Positions 24,259-33,837 of a stretch of 64,000 nt of DNA are shown piece by piece. The stretch is from Aquimarina megaterium XH134. Its GTDB lineage: Bacteria > Bacteroidota > Bacteroidia > Flavobacteriales > Flavobacteriaceae. The stretch spans positions 62,001 to 126,000 of the forward strand of contig NZ_JACB01000015.1 of the NCBI RefSeq assembly GCF_000520975.1. The letters are read 5' to 3'. The notes beneath the pieces were generated by a model, which saw only the letters and a list, made by a program, of their open reading frames with translations, had not been told where the DNA came from and did not search any database. Each line of letters begins with the position of its first letter. The first letter of the stretch is position 1. Made by a program: the position numbers and the translations under genes.

Positions 24259-25611
24259 TTACTTTTTAGCTTTAGTTGATTCTTTTTTATCCCGGATGTA
24301 ATAATTAGGTGGAAAGCCATTTAATTGGCGCCACAGTTCATACCAAATTGGTACGTTTTCTAATAATGCTATAGTATATGCACCAGAGCCTACACGAATA
24401 TTTTTAGGCCATGGATTCTCTGCATTATCGGGAGCAATGAGAATTCTAAATTTTCCATTAACGCTTATAAAGGTTTCTATAGCAACAATTTTTCCTGCAT
24501 AGGTTCCGTAAGATGCATTAGGCCAACCACTAAAGAAAATAGCAGGCCAGCCATCAAATTGAACCCTAACACTCTCTCCAATATGTATTAATGGTAAATC
24601 TATAGGGTTTACAAAAGTCTCTACAGCGAGATCATATTCTACAGGCATAATACCGACAAGCTTTTCGCCTTCCTTAAAAGTTTCGCCCAACCCCCCGCGT
24701 AGGGCTTTGTTTATATAACCATTTTGCGGTGCTGTGATATAGTACAAAGCATTACGTATCTGATAATTAGCCGACTGATTTTCAAGTTTAGTAACTTGTG
24801 CTTCTGCCTCAAACTGGCTTGACTCTGCTGTAAAACGTTCACTACGTGATTTGGCAATTTTATCGGCATACTCGGCAGCAACCCGGTTAATCTCAATATT
24901 TGCATTAAGCACTTCATTTTGATTAGCAAGCAATTTGTTTTTCTGAGAGATTAATTTGGCTTGTGTTTCTTGTAACTTTAGACGTTTTTCCTCTACATCA
25001 ATCATCGCTTTTAAACCTTCACTTTGCAGAATTACAGTACGATCGAACTGGCGTTGAGCAATATCAAAATTCGCCATATAAGCCTGTAAATCAACACTAT
25101 CACTCTTTACTTTTAATCGAGATTGTTTTAGCTTATTTTTAGCTTGCGAAAGTTTTAGTTGTCGCTCATTATTTAATGCGCTTACTTGACTTTCTAATGC
25201 CTTAATCTTTTCTTGATAGGATATTACTGATCGATTTTTAGCGTCCCGTTGCTGATTAGTACGTTGGACTAAATGTGGATCTTGATACTCGTTTTTTATT
25301 TCAGAAATAAATAAAATGGTATCACCTTTTTTCACAAAATCACCTTCTTTAACATACCATTTTTCAATACGTCCTGGTATAGGTGATTGTATTGTCTGCG
25401 GTCTTTGATCTGGTGTTAATGTAGTTACATAGCCATTGCCATTTACATTTTGCGTCCATGGTAAAAAGAGGATGATAATAACAATGATAGCAAAAACACC
25501 TAAAAACCTATTGAATAGTTTATTGTGTCTTGAAGTAAATGCTTTTGAAAAAGCAGTATATCCTTCAAGCGATACTTTTTTGTTTAATTGATTATGAGAG
25601 ATATTAAGCAT
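24259..25611 (-). CDS. HlyD-family membrane fusion protein
   Basis: A 450-aa periplasmic adaptor: a single N-terminal membrane helix (about residues 33-52, FLGVFAIIVIIILFLPWTQ), a lipoyl half-motif (IPGRIEKWYVKEGDFVKKGDTIL, about 80-102), a long alpha-helical hairpin (about 115-280), a second lipoyl half and a beta-barrel (APQNGYINKALRGGLGETFKEGE onward). It links the inner-membrane ABC transporter to the TolC-like tunnel. It overlaps the ABC gene by 8 bases and abuts the TolC gene, indicating tight translational coupling. Confidence 0.93.
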   Translation of the reverse strand: MLNISHNQLNKKVSLEGYTAFSKAFTSRHNKLFNRFLGVFAIIVIIILFLPWTQNVNGNGYVTTLTPDQRPQTIQSPIPGRIEKWYVKEGDFVKKGDTILFISEIKNEYQDPHLVQRTNQQRDAKNRSVISYQEKIKALESQVSALNNERQLKLSQAKNKLKQSRLKVKSDSVDLQAYMANFDIAQRQFDRTVILQSEGLKAMIDVEEKRLKLQETQAKLISQKNKLLANQNEVLNANIEINRVAAEYADKIAKSRSERFTAESSQFEAEAQVTKLENQSANYQIRNALYYITAPQNGYINKALRGGLGETFKEGEKLVGIMPVEYDLAVETFVNPIDLPLIHIGESVRVQFDGWPAIFFSGWPNASYGTYAGKIVAIETFISVNGKFRILIAPDNAENPWPKNIRVGSGAYTIALLENVPIWYELWRQLNGFPPNYYIRDKKESTKAKK

Positions 25612-27277
25612 TGTTTGTGTTCTTAGAGGTTATTCTTCCTTCTGAAATTTTAATGGTTTGATTGCAATAGTTTTTCCATTGCCCATTTTGGCTAGAGATT
25701 ATAAGTGCCCAGGGGCGTTCTGGAGCTGTTAAATACTTGATAATTCGAGAAGCCTCATCTATTTCAAAATGTTCTAAAGGATCTTTAAGTAAGAGTAATT
25801 TGGGGTTATGGATAATAGCTCTTGCGAGTACTATTCGCTTGGATACTGTAAACGGGATTTGTTGCCCTTCGGGATACAACATTGTATTGATTCCATTAGG
25901 TTGCTCTTTTATAAAAGACAGTAGTCCAAGATTTTTGAGTACAGAATGCAAATGTTCTTGTGAAACTTCTTTGTTTCCAAAGGTTATGTTATCCAGGATA
26001 GTACCTTCGAATGGGGACTGTACAGGGAGTACTTGTCCTATATAAGCACGATATTTATTGAGCCAGAGACCTTTTATAGAAACACCATTAATATACAATG
26101 CTCCAGTGGTAGGTGATATAAGGCCAGAAAGGATTTTAATTAAGGTCGTCTTTCCTGCTCCCGAAGCTCCATCAAATAGAATTCTATCGGCTTTTTTTAT
26201 ACTGAAATCAATGCCACTCAGCACTTCTTGACCTTCTTGTGTATTATATTTTAGGTTGTCGATCTCTATATGTAAATCTTGTTCGTTTGTAAATGGATCT
26301 TCTCCAGATTGCATCTCTTGTTCTTTATCTACAAACTGTCCTATTTTTTCTAATGAGGTTAGTACATCATAAAATGATTCTAATCCTTTGATCAGTTTTT
26401 CGACCGAACCAATAACAAGTAAAATGATAATTTCTGCAGCTACAAACTGCCCTATATTCATTTGCTGATTAAGCACTAATAACCCACCAACAATTAGTAA
26501 TCCGGCAGTCACAAGAACTTTAAAACCGATAAGTTGAATAAACTGCAATACGAGTACTTTAAAGTGGCTTTCACGAGCTTCGAGGTAGTTTGTGGTTAGA
26601 TCATCATTACGTTTCATCGCTAAATCTGTGTTCCCAGAAAGCTTAAAACTAATGAGTGATCTAGCTATTTCTTGCAACCAATGCGCAACCTTATATTTAC
26701 TTTTTGATTCTACAAGACTGGTTTCAAGTCCTCTTTTTGCTGTAAACTTAAAGACCACATAGATGAGTATGATTAATAAAAACCCATAAATAATAAAGAA
26801 AGAATGATAAAAGGATAGCAATATCAAACCAAATATGATTTGTAGTGTAGCAGCCGGAAAATCTATTAGAATTTTTGATAGCCCTTTTTGTATTGTTAAT
26901 ACATCAAAAAATCGGTTGGCCAATTCTGGTGGATAGTAATTATTTAGCTCTTTCATTTTTATTTTAGGAAACCGATACGCAAACTCAAAAGAGGCTCTGG
27001 TAAAAATTTTTTGTTGCATATTTTCTAAAATGCGTATTTGCATCAATTGTAAAACTCCTTGAAATGCTACTCCCATTGTGACAAGAACCACAAGTACAAT
27101 CCACGAAGTAGATACCTGGGCACCTTGAATAAGGTTTATGATGGCCTGTATTCCCAGTGGTAGAGTGAGCGCTACTAAACCAGCAAAAATGGCGTAGTAG
27201 AAAATTTGACGAATATCTTTTTTATCGAGTTCAAGAAGGCTTAAAAACCTCCTCCAGGGTGATATTTTATTTTCCAT
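25604..27277 (-). CDS. ABC exporter (fused membrane and ATPase domains) with degenerate signature and Walker B motifs
   Basis: A 557-aa half-transporter: about six membrane helices (residues about 25-310) and an ATPase domain (about 330-557). No C39 peptidase domain precedes the membrane part, so it cannot itself cleave double-Gly leaders. Walker A is intact (GASGAGKTTL). The usual LSGGQ region reads PFTVSKRIVLARAI and Walker B reads KLLLLKDPLEHFE, with Lys and Asp where Asp-Glu is normal. This is unusual for an active exporter, but I believe related flavobacterial ABC-HlyD-TolC loci share it. It is the first gene of the export operon. The cargo is unknown. Confidence 0.9.
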   Translation of the reverse strand: MENKISPWRRFLSLLELDKKDIRQIFYYAIFAGLVALTLPLGIQAIINLIQGAQVSTSWIVLVVLVTMGVAFQGVLQLMQIRILENMQQKIFTRASFEFAYRFPKIKMKELNNYYPPELANRFFDVLTIQKGLSKILIDFPAATLQIIFGLILLSFYHSFFIIYGFLLIILIYVVFKFTAKRGLETSLVESKSKYKVAHWLQEIARSLISFKLSGNTDLAMKRNDDLTTNYLEARESHFKVLVLQFIQLIGFKVLVTAGLLIVGGLLVLNQQMNIGQFVAAEIIILLVIGSVEKLIKGLESFYDVLTSLEKIGQFVDKEQEMQSGEDPFTNEQDLHIEIDNLKYNTQEGQEVLSGIDFSIKKADRILFDGASGAGKTTLIKILSGLISPTTGALYINGVSIKGLWLNKYRAYIGQVLPVQSPFEGTILDNITFGNKEVSQEHLHSVLKNLGLLSFIKEQPNGINTMLYPEGQQIPFTVSKRIVLARAIIHNPKLLLLKDPLEHFEIDEASRIIKYLTAPERPWALIISSQNGQWKNYCNQTIKISEGRITSKNTNNA

Positions 27278-27400
27278 TTAACTTAGAATTGGGTGTTAAT
27301 GGTTAGGGATCAATGGGTATTAATCCTTATTTTGTTATATAATCTGAATGAAATGTTTCCTCAAGAATTAGGAAACCTATACGAAATAATTAGAATAATT

Positions 27401-27718
27401 TTATGCCAAATCTGGTGGTGGAATAAGAATTTCTATATAAAGATTACCATACATATTTGGAGATGAATAGACAGAAAATTCTATACCATATTCTAGAAGA
27501 TGATTATGTATATCTAAAAACTGTAATTCGTTTTCTCCATCTTTCTGTTGCTCTTCTTTCTCTATGTTTTCTTCATCATCTACATGAACTAATTCATAAG
27601 AAGAATCTGCAAAAAAGCTTATGGTTTCAGCCAAAGGTTGAATAAATACAGCAAACAGTAGCACCAATATTGTGAAGCTTTTAAAAAATGCTAATATGTC
27701 TTTTCTGCACAAATTCAT
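27401..27718 (-). CDS. Small membrane-anchored or secreted protein ending in PPPDLA, unknown function
   Basis: About 105 aa from the ATG at 27718; an in-frame ATG at 27772 would lie nearly on top of the predicted transcription start, so the downstream start is preferred. It has one hydrophobic segment (about residues 10-32, SFTILVLLFAVFIQPLAETI), an acidic stretch (VDDEENIEKEEQQKDGENEL) and a short C-terminal part ending EILIPPPDLA. Similar small proteins with a Pro-Pro-Pro tail occur beside transport loci in flavobacteria, by recollection only. It precedes the ABC exporter operon by 123 bases on the same strand. Confidence 0.7.
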   Translation of the reverse strand: MNLCRKDILAFFKSFTILVLLFAVFIQPLAETISFFADSSYELVHVDDEENIEKEEQQKDGENELQFLDIHNHLLEYGIEFSVYSSPNMYGNLYIEILIPPPDLA

Positions 27719-27780
27719 TTTATAGTTTTTAATACGAGATCGTGATAAAAACGAACAATATTGTTTTCGCATTCTTACTA

Positions 27781-27788
27781 CAAAGATA
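27781..27788 (-). promoter_or_regulatory. Bacteroidota -7 box (TATCTTTG) of the small PPPDLA gene
   Basis: Read on the - strand, TATCTTTG fits TAnnTTTG. The start would fall near 27775, just upstream of the ATG at 27772, which favours translation from 27718. Confidence 0.55.
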
Positions 27789-27789
27789 T

Positions 27790-27838
27790 AATAGTAATAC
27801 TATTACATAACGAAGTTTAACTATAATTAATAATAGTT
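27790..27838. promoter_or_regulatory. Two AT-rich dyads, possible operator
   Basis: AATAGT-AAT-ACTATT (27790-27804) and AACTAT-N8-ATAGTT (27819-27838) share the ACTAT/ATAGT half-site and sit directly upstream of the -7 box of the small gene. They may bind a dimeric regulator. Confidence 0.4.
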
Positions 27839-27971
27839 TAACAATTAACCGTAATTAGATTATACTAAAAAACCTGAAGTTTTTTAATATGGATACATTA
27901 TGATCTTGTGTTAACTTAGATGAGCTACAATCTTTTTTCTAATCTAAAAATTCTTGAAATATATAAGCATG

Positions 27972-30900
27972 TTAAAAAGTAGTATCTACTCGATGCTTTT
28001 TTAGATACGCAATAGCACCCATTTCTTTAGCTTCTTTTTTAAATATTTTAGGAGTTTTTTTAAAATATTTCTTGAAACATTTCGAAAAATATTTTGGATC
28101 ATTAAACCCGGTCATAAAGGATGCCTCAGAAATATTATAGCCATATTTTGTAATTAAAACGGCAGCTTTTTTCAAACGCATCAACCGTACAAAATCAACT
28201 AGACTATTTCCTGTTAATGCTTGGCATTTTCGGTAAAGGCTAGAATATCCCATATGCAAGGATTCGGCAAGTTCTTCCATTTTAAAATCAGCGTCATCTA
28301 TTCTTAAATTTATATTAGATACAAGGTTTTCAAGAAAAATTTCGTCTTGCGACCTTTCTAATCTGACTTTCGGGCTACTAATAATTTCTTTACGATATTT
28401 TGATATGATATGCTCTTTAGATGAAATAATATTTTTTACCTTCAATAATAATTCATTCGTATTGAATGGTTTATTGATATATTCTATCGCACCAGATTTA
28501 AGTCCTGATAATTTAGCTTTCGTAGAGTTTTTAGCAGTAAGCAATATAATCGGGATATGCATAGTTACCTGGTCTTTTTGAAGTTTTTTACACATTTCAA
28601 TACCATCTAACTTTGGCATGACAATATCACTTAAGATCAGATCGGGAAAATTATTTTTTGCATAATAATAACCTTCTTCGCCATTTTCGGCCATGATGAT
28701 ATTATATTTGATATGTAACAACTCTTTTAAAAAAGTTTGTAGGTCAAAATTATCTTCTACTATTAAAATAGTTTTTTTTGATAGGTCTAATTCTTCTTCT
28801 CTAATTAAAGTATCATTTTCTACTAAAGAAAAATTATTAGGTTCTTCTGCATCATCAGTTATAATTCTCTCGGTTTCGGTATAGGCATTTTCTGTAATTG
28901 GAAATTTAATAATAAATGTTGTGCCTTCTATAGTGTTAGAGTTAACCTTAATCTTGCCTTTATGTAAGTTTATTAATTCTTTGGTGAGCGCTAACCCTAT
29001 ACCTGCACCTTTATTTTTTTTACCAATATCTGATTGATAAAATAGCTTGAAAATATGCTGTAGTTCTTCGTCTGAAATTCCCGGTCCAGAATCTATAACA
29101 GATAATTTGATAAATTTTTTATTATTAACCGGTACAATATTTAAAAAAATATTGCCCTCTTTAGGAGTAAACTTAAAAGCATTAGAAAGCAAATTATAAA
29201 TTACATGTTCTAATTTTTCTTTATCATACCAGGTTGCAGGTAGATTTTTAGGACAATTCACGATAAAATCAATCTTTCTTTTTCTGGCTAATTCCTTAAA
29301 GGATATAGAGATATTTTCTATGTCTTTATGTAAATCATTTTTGGTTACTGTTAATCTTAACGCTCCTAATTCTTTATTTCTAACCAGTGTTAATTCTTGT
29401 GCAATTTTAGAAAGACGTTTGGTATTATAAGACATAATCTCCAAACGCTGCTTTAATAATAAATTTCCATTCTTTTCGGCTTTTTTTAACATATCATCTA
29501 TAGGGCCAAGGATCAATGTAATTGGTGTTTGAATTTCATGAGACATTTTTGCAAAGAAATTCATCTTCAAATCATGCAGTTCATTTTCTTTTTTATGACT
29601 TACCTTTTCTAGAAACAGTTTTTTCCTTAAAGAATACCATCTTCTTATTCCATAAGCAGTCAATATGAGGATAAGCAGATAAAAAATATAAGCCAGAGGT
29701 GTATTCCATGGAGGTTGCTGTATGGTAATAGCTATTTTTTTTTCAGGAAGATCCCAAACCCCTTTTTTGGTTCCTGCTTTAATCTCAAAAGTGTAGTTTC
29801 CAGAGGGAATATTTGTATAAGTGGCCAAACGTTCTGATTGGCTGGCTATCCAATTTTCATCAAACCCTTTTAATCTATAAGCATAGTAATAACTTGGATT
29901 TAAAATATTATCTATTGCATAAAATCTAAATGAAAAATGAGATTGATTATGTTTTAATTTTAGAGATTCAATATTGGATATTCCTGTAGTAGTTTTGTGA
30001 GGTAATAATGAATAAACGGGTTGATTAAGTATTTCTATACTGTTTATATATAATTTAGTTTCAGAAGCCTTTTTGTTCAGATGTTTTGGATCAAAGCTAT
30101 TTAACCCTTTAACACCTCCAAAGTACAAAAGATCGTGTGTATCTTTAAATTTACTTCTTGGTAAAAATATATTATCTTGAAGCCCATCTGTATCATAATA
30201 CGTTTTTAGAATAAGTCTTTTTACATCTAGGTGGCTAATACCATTATTTTTGGAACTCATCCATAAGTCATTATTTTTATCTTTAAGAATTGCAATAAAC
30301 ATTTTTTCACCAATAGATTCTACATCTTCAAATGTGGTATACGTTTTATCTTTAGTATTAAATTTTAATAACTTACCTAATCTGTTAATTAACCATATTT
30401 CTCCAGGGTCGCCTAGAACCATAGATTTAACAGCATGGATTTGGTCTTTGTAGTTTTTGTTTTTTTGTGAATAATCAATAAATGTAGAATGTTGTATATC
30501 GGAAGGATGATGTTCATTAAATTGAAATAATCCTCCATTATAAAGTCCTAACCATATAATACCATTTCTATCTTCCAGAATACTTTCTGTGTTAGTACCT
30601 TTTAACCCTTTAGAATTATTATCGAAAACAGCTAGAAGCTTTAAATCAGAAGAGTAGACATTAATAGAAAGATTTGATCCGATCCAAATACGTCCTTTAG
30701 AATCAGAAAACACAGTTCTTATATCTGTCGCTTCCTGTTTATTAGAGTTATAAATATTTATCTTTTCAAAAGTGTTTTTACTTGTATTGTGATGCCATAA
30801 ACCATTTTTATAGGTTCCGAACCAAATATTTGATAGATTATCTTCTGTAATGGATTGAATATAAAACCCTCTATTTAGAGATATATCATTAAAGTATCGC

Positions 30901-32069
30901 TTTTCTTTTGTACTTCCATCGGTATTATAGGTCACTCTTGTTAATCCAGATCCATCTGTTCCAATCCACAAAATATCTTTAGAGCTTTTAAGAATGCTTA
31001 ATACCCTAAGAGGAGTGTTGTTATCAGAGCCTTCATGGTAGCTAATTTTATTATTTCTGTTGGGAAGAATATTAAGTTTACCATAGTTTGTCGTAATCCA
31101 TATGTTTTTGTGGTTATCTTCATTAATATCCAAAATTGTATTGCTACTCAAGGAAAATTCATTAGAATATTGCCTTGTAAATAAATCAACCTCTCCACTG
31201 TTTATATTTATTTTGTACAATCCGCCTCCATCTGTTCCTCCCCACATATATCCATCTTTACTGCAAAATAGTGACAAGAACATCTCCTTGTTGATATTAA
31301 ACTTCTCCTCCTCAAAAAAAGAATCTTGGATAAATTGTTTGTTGATAGGATCATAGACAAATAACCCATAAGTTTCGGTTCCTACCCAAAGCTTATTATT
31401 GATATCTGAAGTCAGGATAATATTTCCAGGATAGTTAGTAAATGGTCCTACTAATTCTGTTGTCTGTTTTGATTTTAAAGAATAATTATAAATTGTACCA
31501 CTATTGGTACTAACATATATTTCAGAAGAGTTTAATATGTCAATATCCATAATATTTTTGATTTCAGAACCGCTGTTTGAAATTGTAGCGATAAAGTTCA
31601 TTTTAGAATCGACATATCTGTAAATGTTACCAAGCTTAGAGGCCAACCAAATACTTTCTTTTTTTGCGACAATAGAGCCTACAACATCATTTTTGGGTAA
31701 CAAAATAGTCATATCTTCAAATTGATTAGCTATTGCTACATATTTTGATATCAATCCAAATTGAGAGGTTATCCATATATTTTTGTTATAATCAACAAGC
31801 ATATTGTTTATAAAGTCATTATGCTGAATATCTGGAAAAATCATCTTGTTTTTAATCAGTCTATAATCATATCCATTGTAAACTAATATCCCATCAGAAC
31901 ATAACATCCAAATATTACCAAATGAATCTTGTGCAGTTTTAGTTGGAATAACAAATTTATTATCATTAATAGGTGAGAGATGTCTAAAACTTGTGTGATT
32001 TTGACCATGCAAGAAAAGGAAGCATGACATAAAAACGCTTAACAAAAGATAGATTTTTAATCTAAACAT
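27972..32069 (-). CDS. Hybrid two-component system (HTCS) regulator of the adjacent PUL
   Basis: About 1365 aa from the ATG at 32069, which gives a clean signal peptide (MFRLKIYLLLSVFMSCFLFL); an ATG at 32126 is also in frame. Order: periplasmic Reg_prop beta-propeller repeats (about 30-690), Y_Y_Y domain (about 730-795), a membrane helix (about 805-825), HisKA with MSHEIQTPITLILGPI (about 838), HATPase (about 950-1060, SDTGPGISDEELQHIFKLFY-like), receiver (about 1105-1220, Asp in LILSDIVMPKLDG) and AraC HTH (about 1255-1355). HTCS proteins sense glycan fragments in the periplasm and switch on the neighbouring SusCD operon. This one is divergent to a GH109/SusCD locus, with repeated CTTAAA sites between. 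Confidence 0.96.
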   Translation of the reverse strand: MFRLKIYLLLSVFMSCFLFLHGQNHTSFRHLSPINDNKFVIPTKTAQDSFGNIWMLCSDGILVYNGYDYRLIKNKMIFPDIQHNDFINNMLVDYNKNIWITSQFGLISKYVAIANQFEDMTILLPKNDVVGSIVAKKESIWLASKLGNIYRYVDSKMNFIATISNSGSEIKNIMDIDILNSSEIYVSTNSGTIYNYSLKSKQTTELVGPFTNYPGNIILTSDINNKLWVGTETYGLFVYDPINKQFIQDSFFEEEKFNINKEMFLSLFCSKDGYMWGGTDGGGLYKININSGEVDLFTRQYSNEFSLSSNTILDINEDNHKNIWITTNYGKLNILPNRNNKISYHEGSDNNTPLRVLSILKSSKDILWIGTDGSGLTRVTYNTDGSTKEKRYFNDISLNRGFYIQSITEDNLSNIWFGTYKNGLWHHNTSKNTFEKINIYNSNKQEATDIRTVFSDSKGRIWIGSNLSINVYSSDLKLLAVFDNNSKGLKGTNTESILEDRNGIIWLGLYNGGLFQFNEHHPSDIQHSTFIDYSQKNKNYKDQIHAVKSMVLGDPGEIWLINRLGKLLKFNTKDKTYTTFEDVESIGEKMFIAILKDKNNDLWMSSKNNGISHLDVKRLILKTYYDTDGLQDNIFLPRSKFKDTHDLLYFGGVKGLNSFDPKHLNKKASETKLYINSIEILNQPVYSLLPHKTTTGISNIESLKLKHNQSHFSFRFYAIDNILNPSYYYAYRLKGFDENWIASQSERLATYTNIPSGNYTFEIKAGTKKGVWDLPEKKIAITIQQPPWNTPLAYIFYLLILILTAYGIRRWYSLRKKLFLEKVSHKKENELHDLKMNFFAKMSHEIQTPITLILGPIDDMLKKAEKNGNLLLKQRLEIMSYNTKRLSKIAQELTLVRNKELGALRLTVTKNDLHKDIENISISFKELARKRKIDFIVNCPKNLPATWYDKEKLEHVIYNLLSNAFKFTPKEGNIFLNIVPVNNKKFIKLSVIDSGPGISDEELQHIFKLFYQSDIGKKNKGAGIGLALTKELINLHKGKIKVNSNTIEGTTFIIKFPITENAYTETERIITDDAEEPNNFSLVENDTLIREEELDLSKKTILIVEDNFDLQTFLKELLHIKYNIIMAENGEEGYYYAKNNFPDLILSDIVMPKLDGIEMCKKLQKDQVTMHIPIILLTAKNSTKAKLSGLKSGAIEYINKPFNTNELLLKVKNIISSKEHIISKYRKEIISSPKVRLERSQDEIFLENLVSNINLRIDDADFKMEELAESLHMGYSSLYRKCQALTGNSLVDFVRLMRLKKAAVLITKYGYNISEASFMTGFNDPKYFSKCFKKYFKKTPKIFKKEAKEMGAIAYLKKHRVDTTF

Positions 32070-32460
32070 AAAATACTCATTTTTTAGTAAAATATCTCTT
32101 AGTATTCTACCACAATTATTTGACAATATGATTTTCTGTAATTGTACTAATATGAAAATTACACATATGAGATGTTATTAATACAATCTCAAGTTTATGC
32201 TTTAATATTAAACTTTTAACAACTATGATAATCCATTGCTTAAAGTAGTGTTAAATATATTAATAAAAATCACTAAAAACAGTCTTAAAAGATTAGAAGA
32301 ACACCTTAAAAAGTAGTCTAATTCGTCAAAAAAGAGGAGAAAATAAGCATTGATGTAATTAAGTCTTAAATAGTACTCCTAAACGCTTAAAATATCATCT
32401 TTAATAAGGAATGTATCCGTCATATTTGAATTCTCATAGTTTAACATATAAATAACTTAA
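32070..32460. other. Divergent regulatory region between HTCS and PUL
   Basis: 391 bases without a coding frame of note. It is AT-rich and holds five copies of CTTAAA in the PUL-proximal part (32239, 32284, 32305, 32365, 32386). No exact TAnnTTTG box was found; ATATTTG near 32420 is a weak -7 candidate. Confidence 0.6.
32284..32391 (+). promoter_or_regulatory. Candidate HTCS operators: two CTTAAA direct-repeat pairs at 21-bp spacing
   Basis: CTTAAA occurs at 32284 and 32305, and again at 32365 and 32386; each pair is spaced exactly 21 bp in the same orientation. Flanks are also alike (CTTAAAAAGTAGTCTAA and CTTAAATAGTACTCCTAA). Direct half-sites 21 bp apart are the classical geometry for AraC-type dimers, and the HTCS output domain is AraC-type. 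Confidence 0.58.
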
Positions 32461-33819
32461 ATGAATTCTAGACGAAATTTTGTTAAAAAAACAGCACTAG
32501 CCAGTGCGGGCGTATCACTACTTTCAAACTTATCTTTTGGAGCGATCACTAACCTAACAGATAAGAAGCTTAGATTAGCTTTCATCGGGGTAGGATTAAG
32601 AGGAATGAACCATTTTAACAATGCTCTTAATAGAAAAGATATAGATATAACTGCTATCTGTGATATAGATCCCGAACGAATAAAAATAGCATTAAAGAAA
32701 ATAGATGAAGCTAATTTTTCAAAGCCTAAAGTTTTTGGAAACAGCGATCTTGATTACAGAAATTTACTAGAATTAGAGGATGTGGATGCAGTAATAATAT
32801 CTACACCTTGGTTGTGGCATACCAAAATGGCTGTAGATGCTATGAAAGCAGGAAAATATACCGGTCTAGAGGTATCTGCAGCCAATACTATTGAAGAATG
32901 TTGGGATTTGGTAAATACTCATGAAGCAACCGGGACTCATTTAATGATCTTAGAAAATGTAAACTATCGTAGAGATGTTCTCGCTGTTCTAAATATGGTA
33001 AAGCAGAATGTTTTTGGAGAATTGGTCCATTTTAGATGTGGTTATCAACATGATCTTCGTTTTGTGAAATTAAATGATGGGAAATCTGCGTATGGTAAAG
33101 GTGTTGAATTTGGAGAAAAAGGAATATCAGAATCCAAATGGAGAACCCAACATTCTGTACTAAGAAATGGAGATGTGTATCCAACTCATGGCGTGGGGCC
33201 AGTTGCTACCATGTGCGATGTTAATAGAGGCAATCGTTTTACTTCATTAAGTTCTAATGCAACAAAAGCTATTGGACTACATAATTATATCGTAAAACAT
33301 GGAGGAAAAGAGCACCCAAATGCAAAAGTAAAATTTAAGCAGGGAGATGTTATTACCACTACAATCGAAACCGCCAAAGGAGAAACAATCATTGTAACAC
33401 ATGATTGCAATCTGCCAAGACCTTATTCATTAGGGTTTAGAGTACAGGGAGCTAATGGATTATGGGAAGTTGATGGCAATAGAATGTATATAGAAGGACA
33501 ATCAAAACCACATCAATGGGATAACGCAGATCAATGGCTCAAAAAATATGATCACCCTTTATGGCAGAAGTACGGTGAATTAGCTACCGGTACAGGGCAC
33601 GGAGGAATGGATTTCTTTGTCCTAAATGCGTTTGTAGAATCTGCAAAAGAAAATATTGCTCCACCTCTTGATGTATATGACGCAGCAGCTTGGAGTGCAA
33701 TTACACCATTATCAGAATTATCTATTGAAAATAATGGAGAACCACAAGATTTTCCTGATTTCACAAGAGGGATGTGGGTAAAACGCAAACCTTATAATTG
33801 GATAAAAAGTAAGTATTAA
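32461..33819 (+). CDS. Gfo/Idh/MocA family GH109-like glycosidase (putative alpha-N-acetylgalactosaminidase)
   Basis: A 452-aa protein with a twin-arginine-like leader (MNSRRNFVKKTALASAGVSL), so probably periplasmic or membrane-attached. A Rossmann NAD fold starts at LRLAFIGVGLRGMNH (about residues 36-50), continues through AICDIDPERI, and the Gfo/Idh/MocA C-terminal domain includes the GH109 block NGDVYPTHGVGPVATMCDVNRGNRF. GH109 enzymes use bound NAD to cleave alpha-N-acetylgalactosaminyl residues by an oxidation-elimination mechanism. It heads the SusCD operon, 18 bases before susC, which points to a GalNAc-bearing or other N-acetylhexosamine glycan. Exact substrate is inferred. Confidence 0.88.
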   Translation: MNSRRNFVKKTALASAGVSLLSNLSFGAITNLTDKKLRLAFIGVGLRGMNHFNNALNRKDIDITAICDIDPERIKIALKKIDEANFSKPKVFGNSDLDYRNLLELEDVDAVIISTPWLWHTKMAVDAMKAGKYTGLEVSAANTIEECWDLVNTHEATGTHLMILENVNYRRDVLAVLNMVKQNVFGELVHFRCGYQHDLRFVKLNDGKSAYGKGVEFGEKGISESKWRTQHSVLRNGDVYPTHGVGPVATMCDVNRGNRFTSLSSNATKAIGLHNYIVKHGGKEHPNAKVKFKQGDVITTTIETAKGETIIVTHDCNLPRPYSLGFRVQGANGLWEVDGNRMYIEGQSKPHQWDNADQWLKKYDHPLWQKYGELATGTGHGGMDFFVLNAFVESAKENIAPPLDVYDAAAWSAITPLSELSIENNGEPQDFPDFTRGMWVKRKPYNWIKSKY

Positions 33820-33837
33820 ATCACTAAATCATAATAT

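Noticed and set aside
25737..26045. 102-codon open frame on the + strand
   Set aside because: Antisense to the conserved ATPase domain of the ABC exporter, with no coding-like family features.
27867..27885. AAAAAAC/GTTTTTT hairpin as a terminator of the PUL HTCS gene
   Set aside because: Stem is nearly all A-T and lies about 85 bases past the stop codon with no convincing T run on the - strand.
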